A stretch of DNA of 64,000 bases from Streptococcus mitis. GTDB lineage: Bacteria > Bacillota > Bacilli > Lactobacillales > Streptococcaceae. The notes beneath the pieces are model-generated. The model was not told where the DNA came from and did no database searches. It worked only from the letters and a program-made list of their open reading frames with translations. Location: contig NZ_JPFW01000007.1 of assembly GCF_000722705.1 (NCBI RefSeq), positions 124,001 to 188,000 on the forward strand, read 5' to 3'. This document shows, piece after piece, positions 50,343 through 61,058 of this stretch (positions are counted from its first letter, which is position 1; the number at the start of each line of letters is the position of its first letter). Made by a program: the position numbers and the translations under genes.

Positions 50343-50711
50343 ATGGCATTGAACATTGAAAACATTATTGCTGAAATTAAAGAAGCTTCAATCCTTGAAT
50401 TGAACGACCTTGTAAAAGCTATCGAAGAAGAATTTGGTGTAACTGCAGCTGCTCCTGTAGCTGTTGCTGCAGCTGGTGCTGCTGACGCTGGTGCTGCTAA
50501 AGATTCATTCGACGTTGAATTGACATCTGCAGGCGACAAAAAAGTTGGCGTTATCAAAGTTGTACGTGAAATCACTGGTCTTGGTCTTAAAGAAGCTAAA
50601 GAACTTGTTGACGGTGCACCAGCACTTGTTAAAGAAGGCGTTGCAACTGCAGAAGCTGAAGAAATCAAAGCTAAATTGGAAGAAGCTGGAGCTTCAGTTA
50701 CTCTTAAATAA
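50343..50711 (+). CDS. rplL: Ribosomal protein L7/L12
   Basis: It is the stalk protein that recruits translation GTPases. The 122-residue protein has an N-terminal dimerisation helix, an Ala/Gly-rich hinge ([16 protein letters not shown]) and the C-terminal domain with [18 protein letters not shown] 50343 follows TTGGAGGAAA. The operon ends at a terminator. Confidence 0.97.
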   Translation: MALNIENIIAEIKEASILELNDLVKAIEEEFGVTAAAPVAVAAAGAADAGAAKDSFDVELTSAGDKKVGVIKVVREITGLGLKEAKELVDGAPALVKEGVATAEAEEIKAKLEEAGASVTLK

Positions 50712-50808
50712 GAGGCATATACCAATTAGAATTCGGAATACTATAGTATCAGCCTTTTAGAATCGTGAACACATTTTAGAAACTGATAAATTAATTTAGT
50801 TTCCTACC

Positions 50809-50850
50809 AAAAACCCTACCAAAAATTAATTTGGCAGGGTTTTTCTTTTT
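50809..50850 (+). terminator. Terminator of rplJ-rplL
   Basis: AAACCCTACCAAA and TTTGGCAGGGTTT form a long stem around ATTAAT, followed by TTTTCTTTTT. Confidence 0.88.
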
Positions 50851-50998
50851 ATGTGACTATTAGTCCGTCTCGCTCCGTTAGGTGCGAGACAAAAAAACCA
50901 CCCGCTATGCGGGTGCGCGTCGAAGGTTATACCCAAAAAACTCCAAACGCGATACAATAAAGGTGTTCAAGCCAATTGTAAAGCGAAAGGAGAAAAAT

Positions 50999-51514
50999 AT
51001 GGCACAAAAGGCACATAGTTTATCGCACACAAAGTGGCACTGTAAGTATCACATTGTGTTCACCCCTAAGTATAGACGAAAAGTAATCTATAATCAATAT
51101 CGAAGTAGTTTAGGAGAAATATTTCATCGCTTGTGTGGTTATAAAGGAGTTGAAATTATCGAGGGTCACTTAATGCCAGACCATGTACATATGTTAGTAA
51201 GTATTCCACCAAGGATAAGTGTTTCAAGTTTCATGGGTTATTTAAAAGGTAAAAGTGCACTCATGATGTTTGACAAACACGCCAATTTCAAGTACAAGTT
51301 TGGGAATCGGCATTTTTGGGCGGAAGGTTATTATGTGAGTACGGTTGAACTCAATGAAGCCACAATTAAGAAATATATTCAAGATTAAAGAAATTATCCA
51401 GTGGATGATTTCTTCACGAGTATGAAAATTTGAAAACGAGTAAAGCATGATATAGCACTAGATAAATTAAGTGTAAAAGAATATGAGGATCCCTTTAGGG
51501 ATAGTGGTAAGTAA
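50999..51514 (+). pseudogene. tnpA: IS200-type Y1 transposase TnpA, interrupted near the C-terminus
   Basis: ATG 50999 follows AAAGGAG. The product has the HUH motif PDHVHML (about residues 62-68), the WAEGYYVSTV segment and the likely catalytic Tyr in TIKKYIQD (residue 126). It stops at TAA 51386-51388 after 129 residues. The expected C-terminal tail KHDIALDKLSVKEYEDPFRD reappears in the same frame at 51443-51514. About 51 bases including the stop, a second stop and a GAAATTATCC/GGATGATTTC hairpin (51390-51412) lie between. Catalytic residues remain, so some activity cannot be excluded. Confidence 0.75.
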
Positions 51515-51520
51515 TACTAA

Positions 51521-51652
51521 AGCCTCTTTAAGAGGCAAGTGACGAGTCAAGAGCAATAAGGCTTGAACAACGTGAAAGCCAGCGTCTTTAGGCGCTGGCT
51601 GGTAATTTGGGCTTATAGCCCTGGTTCAAACCACCCGTTAGACGGGTGGTCA
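51521..51652 (+). ncRNA. Strongly structured 3' segment of the IS200 element
   Basis: This non-coding part between tnpA and the right end has hairpins GCCTC/GAGGC (51522-51536), AGCCAGCG/CGCTGGCT (51577-51600), GGGCT/AGCCC (51609-51621) and the right-end hairpin. The order resembles the RNA scaffold that overlaps the right end of IS605 elements carrying tnpB, but no tnpB is here. RNA production is an inference. It fills most of the 348-base gene-free stretch before gdhA. Confidence 0.4.
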
Positions 51653-51756
51653 TGATTATGTAGCAGGGGGTAAAAAAGGAATAAATAACTATACAAATTG
51701 TTTAACTCAACATAAAAACCCCCAATCATAGTGATTGAGGATTGAGCTATAAATCT

Positions 51757-51862
51757 TATACTTAATGAAAATCAAAGAGCAAACTATAGGAAGCTAGTCG
51801 CAGGCTGTACTTGAGTACGGTAAGGCGACGCTGACGTGGTTTGAAGAGATTTTCGAAGAGTA

Positions 51863-51865
<3 letters not shown>
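51757..51865 (-). repeat. BOX element without boxB
   Basis: TATACTTAATGAAAATC to TTTCGAAGAGTATTA, with the short TGTACTTGAGTACGG joint. Its boxA end provides the gdhA stop codon. Confidence 0.9.
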
Positions 51866-53263
<1,398 letters not shown>

Positions 53264-53391
53264 TTAACTGTAAAGAGAAAAACAAAAATTTTCTAAAAAT
53301 TCTTTCAATTCAGTTCCAGATTTTTCTTTAATTCATAAAATACGAACCTTTTTCTTGGAAATATCTTTCTCAAAGAGAAATTGTGAAAATA

Positions 53392-53400
53392 TGGTATAAT
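53392..53400 (+). promoter_or_regulatory. Extended -10 promoter of pyrDA
   Basis: TGGTATAAT at 53392-53400, 34 bases before the ATG. It is divergent from gdhA. No pyrimidine attenuator (PyrR-type) was seen in the short leader. Confidence 0.75.
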
Positions 53401-53434
53401 ATTAGCAATAAAAGGAATCTGGAGGATCAGAATC

Positions 53435-54370
53435 ATGGTATCAACGAAAACACAAATTGCTGGTTTTGAGTTTGAAAATTGTTTGATGAATGCAGCAGGT
53501 GTGGCTTGTATGACGATAGCAGAGTTAGAAGGAGTTAAAAACTCAGTGGCAGGAACCTTTGTCACTAAGACAGCGACCCTGGACTTCCGTAAGGGAAATC
53601 CTGAGCCACGCTACCAAGATGTTCCGCTTGGTTCTATCAACTCTATGGGCTTGCCAAATAATGGCTTAGACTATTATTTGGATTATCTTTTGGATCTGCA
53701 GGAAAAAGAGCCGAACCGAACTTTCTTCTTATCTCTGGTCGGCATGTCTCCAGAGGAAACCCATACTATCTTGAAAAAAGTCCAAGAGAGTGATTTTCGT
53801 GGTCTAACAGAGCTAAACCTTTCTTGTCCAAATGTTCCAGGAAAACCTCAGATTGCCTATGATTTTGAGACGACAGACCGTATCTTGTCAGAGGTATTTG
53901 CCTACTTTACCAAACCTCTTGGAATTAAGCTCCCACCATATTTTGACATTGTTCACTTTGACCAAGCGGCAGCTATTTTCAACAAATATCCGCTCAAGTT
54001 TGTCAACTGCGTTAACTCTATCGGGAACGGCCTCTATATAGAAGATGAGTTGGTCGTGATTCGACCTAAGAATGGTTTCGGTGGGATTGGTGGAGAGTAC
54101 ATCAAACCGACTGCTCTAGCCAATGTTCACGCTTTCTACCAACGTCTCAATCCTCAAATCCAAATCATCGGAACAGGTGGTGTTCTGACTGGTCGTGATG
54201 CCTTTGAACACATCCTCTGTGGAGCGAGTATGGTGCAGGTGGGAACCACCCTTCACAAAGAAGGTGTCGGTGCCTTCGAACGTATTACCAAGGAACTGAA
54301 AGCAATCATGGTGGAAAAAGGGTACGAGAGCTTAGAAGATTTCCGTGGAAAATTGCGCTATATTGACTAA
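53435..54370 (+). CDS. pyrD: Dihydroorotate dehydrogenase, class 1A
   Basis: It oxidises dihydroorotate to orotate; the class 1A form uses fumarate as acceptor and is cytosolic. The 311-residue protein has [60 protein letters not shown] with the catalytic Cys of class 1A (about residue 130), and [19 protein letters not shown]. The RBS is CTGGAGGA. holA follows after 33 bases, probably in the same transcript. Confidence 0.95.
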   Translation: MVSTKTQIAGFEFENCLMNAAGVACMTIAELEGVKNSVAGTFVTKTATLDFRKGNPEPRYQDVPLGSINSMGLPNNGLDYYLDYLLDLQEKEPNRTFFLSLVGMSPEETHTILKKVQESDFRGLTELNLSCPNVPGKPQIAYDFETTDRILSEVFAYFTKPLGIKLPPYFDIVHFDQAAAIFNKYPLKFVNCVNSIGNGLYIEDELVVIRPKNGFGGIGGEYIKPTALANVHAFYQRLNPQIQIIGTGGVLTGRDAFEHILCGASMVQVGTTLHKEGVGAFERITKELKAIMVEKGYESLEDFRGKLRYID

Positions 54371-54403
54371 ATGAAATCAAAAAATCAGAAGAAAGGAGAG
54401 AAG

Positions 54404-55441
54404 ATGCTAGCCATTGAAGAAAGTCAGAAGTTGACTTTATCCAATTTACCGAGTCTGAGCCTTTTTACAGGCATAGATCAGGGCCAGTTTGAAGTGATGA
54501 AAAGTCAAGTGCTGAAACAGATTGGTTATGATTCTGCAGACCTCAACTTTGCCTACTTTGATATGAAAGAAGTGACCTACAAGGATGTGGAACTGGAGTT
54601 GGTTAGCCTTCCCTTCTTTGCGGATGAGAAAATCGTGATATTAGACCATTTTGTCGATATCACAACAGCCAAGAAACGCTTTTTAACAGATGATGAGCTT
54701 AAGTCGTTTGAGGAATACCTTGATAACCCTTCGCCAACAACCAAGTTGTTGATCTTTGCGGAAGGAAAACTGGATAGCAAAAGACGGTTGGTTAAATTAC
54801 TTAAGCGTGATGCCAAGGTTTTTGACGCAGTAGAAGCCAAAGAACAAGAATTGCGCCAGTATTTCCAAAAGTGGAGCCAGAAACAAGGTCTGCAGTTTGT
54901 GGGGCAATCCTTTGAAAATCTACTTATCAAATCTGGTTTTCAATTTAGCGAAATCCAGAAAAATCTCCTCTTTTTACAGTCTTATAAGGCAGATTCTATT
55001 ATTGAGGAAGAGGATATTGTCAATGCTATTCCCAAGACCTTACAGGATAATATTTTTGATTTAACTCAGTTTATTCTGACTAAAAAGATGGACCAAGCGC
55101 GCGACTTGGTTAGAGACTTGACCTTGCAAGGGGAAGATGAAATCAAGTTGATTGCAGTCATGCTAGGACAATTTCGTACTTTTACTCAGGTGAAAATTTT
55201 GTCGGAGTCTGGCCAAACAGAAGCGCAGATTGCAAGTAGTTTAGGTAGTTATCTAGGACGGATTCCCAATCCCTATCAAATCAAGTTTGCATTAAGAGAT
55301 TCGCGAGGACTTTCCTTGAGCTTTTTGAAGCAAGCTATTTCCTATTTGATTGAGACAGACTATCAGATTAAGACAGGTCTTTATGAAAAAGGTTTCCTTT
55401 TTGAAAAGGCACTCTTACAGATTGCTAGTCAGGTAAATTGA
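54404..55441 (+). CDS. holA: DNA polymerase III delta subunit
   Basis: HolA is the clamp-loader subunit that opens the beta clamp. The 345-residue protein has the delta-type N-terminal AAA-like domain (YFDMKEVTYKDVELELVSLPFF pattern), DELKSFEEYLDNPSPTTKLL, KRRLVKLLKRDAKVFDAVEA, and the helical C-terminal domain with MLGQFRTF. ATG 54404 follows AAAGGAG; the ATG at 54371 would place this RBS inside the protein. Confidence 0.92.
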   Translation: MLAIEESQKLTLSNLPSLSLFTGIDQGQFEVMKSQVLKQIGYDSADLNFAYFDMKEVTYKDVELELVSLPFFADEKIVILDHFVDITTAKKRFLTDDELKSFEEYLDNPSPTTKLLIFAEGKLDSKRRLVKLLKRDAKVFDAVEAKEQELRQYFQKWSQKQGLQFVGQSFENLLIKSGFQFSEIQKNLLFLQSYKADSIIEEEDIVNAIPKTLQDNIFDLTQFILTKKMDQARDLVRDLTLQGEDEIKLIAVMLGQFRTFTQVKILSESGQTEAQIASSLGSYLGRIPNPYQIKFALRDSRGLSLSFLKQAISYLIETDYQIKTGLYEKGFLFEKALLQIASQVN

Positions 55442-55522
55442 TATTTTTTTGAAACTCCAGCCCGCGTCAGGATTAGCTTGTCGTGTGTTTCTTGCTGATT
55501 TGCTTATCTTTAAGCAAAAAAC

Positions 55523-55551
55523 TTGAAAAAAGTGAATGTTTGCGTTATCAT
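55523..55551 (+). promoter_or_regulatory. Promoter of sodA
   Basis: TTGAAA (55523-55528), 17 bases, TATCAT (55546-55551). Confidence 0.72.
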
Positions 55552-55582
55552 TTTCATATAGAAAGAAAAAGAGGTATTACAG

Positions 55583-56188
55583 ATGGCTATTATCTTACCA
55601 GATCTTCCATATGCATACGACGCTTTGGAACCATACATCGATGCGGAAACAATGCACTTGCACCATGACAAACACCATCAAACTTATGTCAACAATGCCA
55701 ATGCAGCTCTTGAAAAACACCCTGAAATCGGTGAAGATCTTGAAGCCTTGCTTGCTGATGTAGAATCTATCCCAGTTGATATCCGTCAAGCACTTATCAA
55801 CAATGGTGGCGGACACTTGAACCATGCGCTTTTCTGGGAATTGATGACTCCTGAGAAAACTGCTCCTTCAGCAGAACTTGCAGCAGCAATCGATGCAACA
55901 TTTGGTTCATTCGAAGAATTCCAAGCAGCCTTCACTGCAGCCGCAACAACTCGTTTTGGTTCAGGATGGGCATGGTTGGTTGTCAACAAAGAAGGGAAAC
56001 TTGAAGTGACTTCAACAGCCAATCAAGACACACCAATCACAGAAGGTAAAAAACCAATCTTGGGCTTGGACGTTTGGGAACATGCTTACTACGTGAAATA
56101 CCGCAACGTGCGTCCTGACTACATCAAAGCTTTCTTCTCAGTGATCAACTGGAATAAAGTAGATGAATTGTACGCAGCTGCTAAATAA
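55583..56188 (+). CDS. sodA: Superoxide dismutase (Mn type)
   Basis: It converts superoxide to H2O2 and O2. The 201-residue protein has the metal ligands in [14 protein letters not shown] (first His at about residue 27), [10 protein letters not shown] (second His at about residue 81), and [14 protein letters not shown] (Asp and His at about residues 163-167). GSGWAWLVV precedes. It is monocistronic with two terminator-like hairpins after it. Confidence 0.97.
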   Translation: MAIILPDLPYAYDALEPYIDAETMHLHHDKHHQTYVNNANAALEKHPEIGEDLEALLADVESIPVDIRQALINNGGGHLNHALFWELMTPEKTAPSAELAAAIDATFGSFEEFQAAFTAAATTRFGSGWAWLVVNKEGKLEVTSTANQDTPITEGKKPILGLDVWEHAYYVKYRNVRPDYIKAFFSVINWNKVDELYAAAK

Positions 56189-56199
56189 TGATAGTTGGA

Positions 56200-56224
56200 G
56201 GGAAGAATTGTTCTTCTCTTTTTA
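56200..56224 (+). terminator. Terminator-like hairpin after sodA
   Basis: GGGAAGAA and TTCTTCTC around TTG, followed by TTTTT. A second terminator follows at 56240. Confidence 0.6.
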
Positions 56225-56239
56225 AGGTTATATTATTTG

Positions 56240-56265
56240 GTCTGACAAAATCGTCAGACTTTTTT
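56240..56265 (+). terminator. Main terminator after sodA
   Basis: GTCTGAC (56240-56246) and GTCAGAC (56253-56259), followed by six Ts. Confidence 0.85.
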
Positions 56266-56301
56266 CATTTTTATGAGAAACGTGCTAACTGCTGGAAATT
56301 A

Positions 56302-56310
56302 TGGTAGAAT
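56302..56310 (+). promoter_or_regulatory. Extended -10 promoter of the yutD-rlmN operon
   Basis: TGGTAGAAT at 56302-56310, 33 bases before the YutD gene. Confidence 0.6.
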
Positions 56311-56343
56311 AAAGTATTAAGTAATCGTGGAAAAAGGATATCT

Positions 56344-56874
56344 ATGCGAAAAGAAATTGCACCTGAATTATACAACTATAACAAGTTTCCTGGGCCTGAG
56401 TTCCATTTACACGGGGACAAGGTTGAAACGGAAGGGATAGCTTTTTCCTTGGTGGAAAATATCAAGGATGCCTTTGATGTGACGGCTTTTAATCAGCGTT
56501 TTTCAGAAGTCTTAACCAAGTTTGATTATATCGTGGGAGACTGGAGTAATGAACAGCTTCGTCTACGAGGTTTTTACAAGGATGACCGAACAGAAGAAAA
56601 ACTTGAAAAAATCAGTCGTTTACAAGACTACCTTTTAGAGTATTGTAGTTATGGTTGTGCCTATTTTGTCCTAGAAAATGAAGCCCCTAAGCGAGCATCA
56701 TTTGACAAGAAAATGCGTAAGAAGGAAGAAGAAACGCCTTCTAGAAAAGGGAAGAAACAGGCTCAAACCAAACGAAGACCGAATGCAGATAAGAAAAATA
56801 GACGTCGTCAGAAAGACCAGTATTCTCAGAAAGAGGACAAGGGACAACGTCATTTTGTCATTCGTCAGAAGTGA
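56344..56874 (+). CDS. YutD family protein
   Basis: The 176-residue protein has the DUF1027/YutD core (about residues 15-125), with FNQRFSEVLTKFDYIVGDW and LRLRGFYKDD, followed by a highly basic, low-complexity tail rich in Lys, Arg and Gln (residues 126-176). The function of the family is unknown; the basic tail suggests nucleic acid binding. It precedes rlmN by 20 bases, so a link to rRNA modification is possible but unproven. Confidence 0.8.
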   Translation: MRKEIAPELYNYNKFPGPEFHLHGDKVETEGIAFSLVENIKDAFDVTAFNQRFSEVLTKFDYIVGDWSNEQLRLRGFYKDDRTEEKLEKISRLQDYLLEYCSYGCAYFVLENEAPKRASFDKKMRKKEEETPSRKGKKQAQTKRRPNADKKNRRRQKDQYSQKEDKGQRHFVIRQK

Positions 56875-56894
56875 GTAGAGAATAAGGAGAAGAA

Positions 56895-57980
56895 ATGAAA
56901 CCGTCAATTTATAGTTTAACACGTCAAACCATGCAGGAATGGGTATTGGAGCAGGGAGAGAAGAAATTCCGTGCTGATCAAATCTGGGAATGGCTTTACC
57001 GTAAACGTGTGCAGTCATTTGAAGAAATGACCAACCTTTCAAAAGATTTGATTGCTAAGCTCAATGACCAGTTTGTTGTCAATCCCTTGAAACAGCGAAT
57101 CGTTCAAGAATCTGCTGATGGTACCGTTAAATATCTTTTTGAGTTGCCTGATGGTATGTTGATCGAGACTGTACTCATGCGTCAACACTATGGTTTGTCA
57201 GTCTGTGTGACTACTCAGGTCGGCTGTAATATCGGTTGTACCTTCTGTGCTTCTGGTTTGATTAAGAAACAACGTGACCTAAATAACGGTGAAATCGTAG
57301 CGCAGATTATGCTGGTTCAGAAATATTTTGATGAGCGTGGTCAGGACGAACGCGTCAGCCATATCGTTGTCATGGGAATCGGTGAGCCCTTTGATAACTA
57401 CAACAATGTCTTGAATTTCGTTCGGACCATCAATGATGACAAGGGAATGGCAATCGGAGCTCGTCATATTACGGTTTCAACTTCAGGTTTAGCCCATAAA
57501 ATTCGTGATTTTGCTAATGAAGGGGTTCAGGTCAATCTTGCCGTTTCACTTCACGCACCTAACAATGAGTTGCGCTCAAGCATCATGAAGATTAACCGTG
57601 CCTTTCCGATTGAAAAACTCTTTGCTGCTATTGAGTATTACATTGAAACAACCAACCGCCGTGTAACTTTTGAATACATCATGCTCAATGAAGTTAACGA
57701 TGGTGTAGAACAAGCCTTGGAATTGGCTGAATTGCTCAAGAACATCAAGAAATTGTCTTATGTAAACTTGATTCCTTATAACCCAGTTAGTGAGCATGAC
57801 CAATATAGTCGTAGTCCAAAAGAGCGCGTCATGGCCTTCTATGATACTCTTAAGAAAAAAGGGGTTAACTGTGTTGTTCGTCAAGAACATGGAACTGATA
57901 TTGATGCAGCTTGTGGACAATTGCGTTCTAATACAATGAAACGTGACCGCCAGAAAGCAGTCGCAGTAGTCAATCCGTAA
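56895..57980 (+). CDS. rlmN: 23S rRNA/tRNA adenine-C2 methyltransferase RlmN
   Basis: This radical SAM enzyme methylates C2 of A2503 in 23S rRNA and A37 of some tRNAs. The 361-residue protein has the cluster motif [11 protein letters not shown] (about residues 111-121), [32 protein letters not shown] and the C-terminal catalytic Cys region [20 protein letters not shown]. The RBS is TAAGGAG. Its stop overlaps the next gene by one base. Confidence 0.96.
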   Translation: MKPSIYSLTRQTMQEWVLEQGEKKFRADQIWEWLYRKRVQSFEEMTNLSKDLIAKLNDQFVVNPLKQRIVQESADGTVKYLFELPDGMLIETVLMRQHYGLSVCVTTQVGCNIGCTFCASGLIKKQRDLNNGEIVAQIMLVQKYFDERGQDERVSHIVVMGIGEPFDNYNNVLNFVRTINDDKGMAIGARHITVSTSGLAHKIRDFANEGVQVNLAVSLHAPNNELRSSIMKINRAFPIEKLFAAIEYYIETTNRRVTFEYIMLNEVNDGVEQALELAELLKNIKKLSYVNLIPYNPVSEHDQYSRSPKERVMAFYDTLKKKGVNCVVRQEHGTDIDAACGQLRSNTMKRDRQKAVAVVNP

Positions 57981-58453
57981 TGATGAAGAAAACTCATAAT
58001 CATATTTTGGTCTGGGGAGTTATTTTCTATAGCATTTGTATCGTCTACTTTTGTTTTACTCCTCAAGGACATTCTCCTGTGGGAGTGGAAACTCCAGGTA
58101 TTCAGCATCTTGGACGCCTGGTTTTTCTTTTAACTCCTTTCAATTCTCTCTGGAAACTGGGTGAAGTGAGTGATATGGGACAATTATGTTGGATTTTTTT
58201 ACAAAATATCCTCAATGTCTTCTTGCTCTTCCCTCTGATCTTTCAACTTATCTATCTCTTCCCAAATTTAAGGAAAATAAAAAGAGTTCTTCTTTTCAGT
58301 TTTCTAGTAAGTCTTGGAATCGAGTGTACGCAGTTGATCTTGGACTTTTTCTTTGATTTCAATCGCGTCTTTGAGATTGATGATTTGTGGACCAATACCT
58401 TGGGTGGCTATCTGGCTTGGCTACTTTATAAACGATTACATAATACTCAATGA
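57980..58453 (+). CDS. VanZ-like family membrane protein
   Basis: The 157-residue protein has four hydrophobic segments and the VanZ-family pattern LTPFNSLWKLG, then the family-typical ECTQLILDFFFDFNRVFEIDD and DLWTNTLGGYLAW near the C-terminus. VanZ proteins are linked to teicoplanin tolerance in enterococci; the core function is unknown. It is coupled to rlmN (TAATG overlap). The last codons and the TGA are donated by a BOX element, so the native C-terminus may have been altered. Confidence 0.82.
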   Translation: MMKKTHNHILVWGVIFYSICIVYFCFTPQGHSPVGVETPGIQHLGRLVFLLTPFNSLWKLGEVSDMGQLCWIFLQNILNVFLLFPLIFQLIYLFPNLRKIKRVLLFSFLVSLGIECTQLILDFFFDFNRVFEIDDLWTNTLGGYLAWLLYKRLHNTQ

Positions 58454-58549
58454 AAATCAAAGAGCAAACTAGGAAGCTAGCCGCAGGCTGTACTTGAGTA
58501 CGGCAAGGTGAAGCTGACGTGGTTTGAATTTGATTTTCGAAGAGTATAA
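58443..58549 (-). repeat. BOX element without boxB, inside an operon
   Basis: AATACTCAATGAAAATC to GATTTTCGAAGAGTATA. The boxA end is altered: GGTTTGAATTTGATTTTCG instead of GGTTTGAAGAGATTTTCG. It contributes the stop of the VanZ-like gene and lies just before the ABC-F gene. Confidence 0.88.
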
Positions 58550-58569
58550 AAACAAGATAAGGAATTAAA

Positions 58570-60111
58570 ATGAGTATTTTAGAAGTTAAAAATCTGAGTC
58601 ACGGTTTTGGTGACCGTGCAATTTTTGAAGATGTGTCCTTCCGTCTCCTCAAGGGGGAACATATCGGTCTAGTCGGTGCCAATGGTGAAGGGAAATCAAC
58701 CTTTATGAGCATTGTGACTGGTAAGATGTTGCCAGACGAAGGAAAGGTTGAGTGGTCCAAATATGTGACGGCTGGTTATTTGGACCAGCACTCTGTCCTT
58801 GCTGAAGGGCAGTCGGTGCGCGATGTTCTCCGTACGGCCTTTGATGAGCTATTCAAAGCTGAAGCACGTATCAATGACCTCTATATGGAAATGGCTGAAG
58901 ACGGAGCGGATGTTGATGCTCTCATGGAAGAAGTTGGAGAACTCCAAGACCGTTTGGAGAGTCGTGATTTCTATACCTTGGATGCAAAGATTGACGAAGT
59001 GGCGCGTGCCCTTGGTGTTATGGACTTTGGCATGGATACGGATGTAACTTCTTTGTCAGGTGGACAAAGAACCAAGGTGCTTTTGGCTAAGCTTCTCCTT
59101 GAAAAGCCAGATATTTTGCTTTTGGACGAGCCGACCAACTACTTGGATGCTGAACATATTGACTGGCTCAAGCGCTATCTTCAAAACTATGAAAATGCCT
59201 TTGTCCTCATTTCACATGATATTCCATTCCTCAATGATGTTATTAATATCGTCTATCATGTGGAAAATCAACAGCTGACGCGTTACTCTGGTGACTACTA
59301 CCAGTTCCAAGAAGTCTATGCCATGAAGAAATCTCAGCTGGAGGCAGCCTATGAACGTCAGCAGAAAGAGATTGCGGATCTCAAGGACTTCGTCGCTAGA
59401 AACAAAGCGCGTGTTGCAACACGAAATATGGCCATGTCTCGTCAGAAGAAATTGGATAAGATGGATATTATCGAGTTGCAAAGTGAGAAACCAAAACCAT
59501 CCTTTGATTTCAAACCAGCTCGTACGCCAGGGCGCTTTATCTTCCAAGCCAAGGATTTGCAAATTGGTTATGACCGTCCTCTGACTAAGCCTTTAAATCT
59601 TACCTTTGAACGCAATCAAAAGGTTGCCATTATCGGAGCAAATGGTATCGGGAAAACAACTCTCTTGAAGTCTCTCTTGGGGATTATTCCGCCAATTGCT
59701 GGGGAAGTTGAACGCGGTGATTACCTAGAACTTGGTTATTTTGAACAGGAAGTAGAAGGTGGTAATCGCCAAACACCACTAGAGGCTGTCTGGAATGCCT
59801 TTCCAGCCCTCAACCAAGCAGAAGTCCGTGCAGCCCTTGCCCGTTGTGGTTTGACAACCAAGCATATCGAAAGCCAAATTCAGGTCTTGTCGGGTGGGGA
59901 ACAAGCCAAGGTTCGTTTCTGTCTCTTGATGAATCGTGAAAACAACGTGTTAGTGTTGGACGAGCCGACTAACCACCTGGATGTGGATGCCAAGGATGAA
60001 CTCAAACGCGCTCTTAAAGAATACAAGGGGTCTATTCTTATGGTCTGCCACGAACCAGACTTTTATGAAGGTTGGATGGACCAAATCTGGGATTTTAACA
60101 AGCTAACTTAA
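58570..60111 (+). CDS. ABC-F family ATPase
   Basis: The 513-residue protein has two ATPase domains and no membrane segment: Walker A GANGEGKST (about residue 36) and GANGIGKTT (about residue 357), two signatures (LSGGQRTKV and LSGGEQAKV), and two Walker B DEPTNYLD/DEPTNHLD. Between the domains is a charged linker (AYERQQKEIADLKDFVARNK). ABC-F proteins act on ribosomes; this one is of the YkpA/YbiT type with no known antibiotic-resistance role. The RBS is AAGGAA. Confidence 0.9.
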   Translation: MSILEVKNLSHGFGDRAIFEDVSFRLLKGEHIGLVGANGEGKSTFMSIVTGKMLPDEGKVEWSKYVTAGYLDQHSVLAEGQSVRDVLRTAFDELFKAEARINDLYMEMAEDGADVDALMEEVGELQDRLESRDFYTLDAKIDEVARALGVMDFGMDTDVTSLSGGQRTKVLLAKLLLEKPDILLLDEPTNYLDAEHIDWLKRYLQNYENAFVLISHDIPFLNDVINIVYHVENQQLTRYSGDYYQFQEVYAMKKSQLEAAYERQQKEIADLKDFVARNKARVATRNMAMSRQKKLDKMDIIELQSEKPKPSFDFKPARTPGRFIFQAKDLQIGYDRPLTKPLNLTFERNQKVAIIGANGIGKTTLLKSLLGIIPPIAGEVERGDYLELGYFEQEVEGGNRQTPLEAVWNAFPALNQAEVRAALARCGLTTKHIESQIQVLSGGEQAKVRFCLLMNRENNVLVLDEPTNHLDVDAKDELKRALKEYKGSILMVCHEPDFYEGWMDQIWDFNKLT

Positions 60112-60127
60112 AAATGAATATAAAAGA

Positions 60128-60160
60128 AATACAGTACCGAATGTGGGTACTGTATTTTTT
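60128..60160 (+). terminator. Terminator after the ABC-F gene, possibly bidirectional
   Basis: AATACAGTACC (60128-60138) and GGTACTGTATT (60146-60156) with TTTTTT after. It lies only seven bases from the convergent slrA stop, and the other strand also runs T-rich (TTTCTTTTAT), so it may serve both genes. Confidence 0.88.
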
Positions 60161-60166
60161 AGATTT

Positions 60167-60970
60167 TTAAGATTTAAAATCGTAGTCTTTCACTACTTCG
60201 ATACTATCGATAGTAATAGCAGTAGTTGGCTTGTCTTTTTCATCTTTTTCGGCTTTAGCAATCTTATCTACAACATCCATACCGTCAATCACTTGACCAA
60301 AGACTGGGTGTTTGCCATCTAGACTAGGGTTTCCCCCTTCTTTATAGGCTTCGATGATTTTCTTTGGATACTTGCTTGTAGGGAGTTTAGCAGAGGTATC
60401 TGTAGAGTTTTGGTTGATGAAGAACTGGCTGCCATTGGTGTTTGGTTGACCAGTATTTGCCATCGCAAGAGCACCACGGATGTTATAGAGATAAGGAGTA
60501 ATCTCATTTTTGAAACCAGTTCCCTTGTCTTTTGTCTTATCCTTGTCATGCCAGATAGACTGACCACCTGTACCATCTCCCTTTGGATCTCCAGTTTGGA
60601 CCATAAAGCCATCGATGACACGGTGGAAGGTAATGCCATTATAGTAGCCTTCTTTGGCATGAGTGAGGAAGTTTTCAACTGCTAGAGGAGCGAGTTTAGG
60701 GAAGAGTTTAATGCGGATATCGCCTTGACTTGTGTGGAGAATGACTTCGGCTTCATCTTCAGCAACTTCCTTAGAAAGTTGAGGAAAGTTGGCATTTTCG
60801 TTTGTTAAAGCATCGTTTAACTCCTTTGCAGATTGGGCAGCTGCTTTAGAACTTTCTTCAGCAGCAAGACTGGAATCCACATAATCATCACCACGCAGAC
60901 TGCGTTGGATGCTGCTACATCCAGCTAGGGCTACAGTGGACAGTAAAAGAAGGGTTGCTAGTTTTTTCAT
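60167..60970 (-). CDS. slrA: Surface cyclophilin-type peptidyl-prolyl isomerase lipoprotein SlrA
   Basis: The 267-residue protein has a signal peptide with lipobox LAGC (Cys at about residue 18), a helical linker rich in Ala and Glu, and a cyclophilin domain (about residues 75-260). The domain has [19 protein letters not shown], with the catalytic Arg, then [20 protein letters not shown] and [18 protein letters not shown]. It would fold secreted proteins at the membrane surface. The symbol follows the pneumococcal lipoprotein. It is monocistronic on the minus strand. Confidence 0.92.
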   Translation of the reverse strand: MKKLATLLLLSTVALAGCSSIQRSLRGDDYVDSSLAAEESSKAAAQSAKELNDALTNENANFPQLSKEVAEDEAEVILHTSQGDIRIKLFPKLAPLAVENFLTHAKEGYYNGITFHRVIDGFMVQTGDPKGDGTGGQSIWHDKDKTKDKGTGFKNEITPYLYNIRGALAMANTGQPNTNGSQFFINQNSTDTSAKLPTSKYPKKIIEAYKEGGNPSLDGKHPVFGQVIDGMDVVDKIAKAEKDEKDKPTTAITIDSIEVVKDYDFKS

Positions 60971-60999
60971 TCTGTTCCTCTCAAAAATTCATTTCTACC

Positions 61000-61028
61000 A
61001 TTGTACCCTAAAAGGAAGTGGATTTCAA
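61000..61028 (-). promoter_or_regulatory. Promoter of slrA
   Basis: On the minus strand TTGAAA (61023-61028) and TACAAT (61000-61005) are 17 bases apart. Confidence 0.75.
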
Positions 61029-61058
61029 ATATTAGTGACAAGACAGTTTAAGAGGAAG

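Larger units (their letters stand above)
50867..51655 (+). mobile_element. IS200/IS605-family element (IS200 type, tnpA only)
   Basis: The element has a left-end hairpin CACCCGC/GCGGGTG (50899-50915), a Y1 HUH transposase gene, and a right-end hairpin CCACCCG/CGGGTGG (51631-51649). An upstream hairpin GTCTCGC/GCGAGAC (50867-50890) may belong to the left end or to the target. There are no terminal inverted repeats or target duplications, as expected for this family. No tnpB gene is present. Outer ends are approximate because cleavage sites cannot be fixed by eye. Confidence 0.82.

Noticed and set aside
50882-50998. Upstream extension of TnpA to 50882
   Set aside because: It translates the left-end hairpin of the IS into a basic peptide; the strong RBS AAAGGAG just before 50999 and the usual IS200 N-terminus favour the shorter form.
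53305-53565. Antisense frame at the pyrD start
   Set aside because: It overlaps the pyrD promoter and N-terminus; it is a shadow of the real gene.
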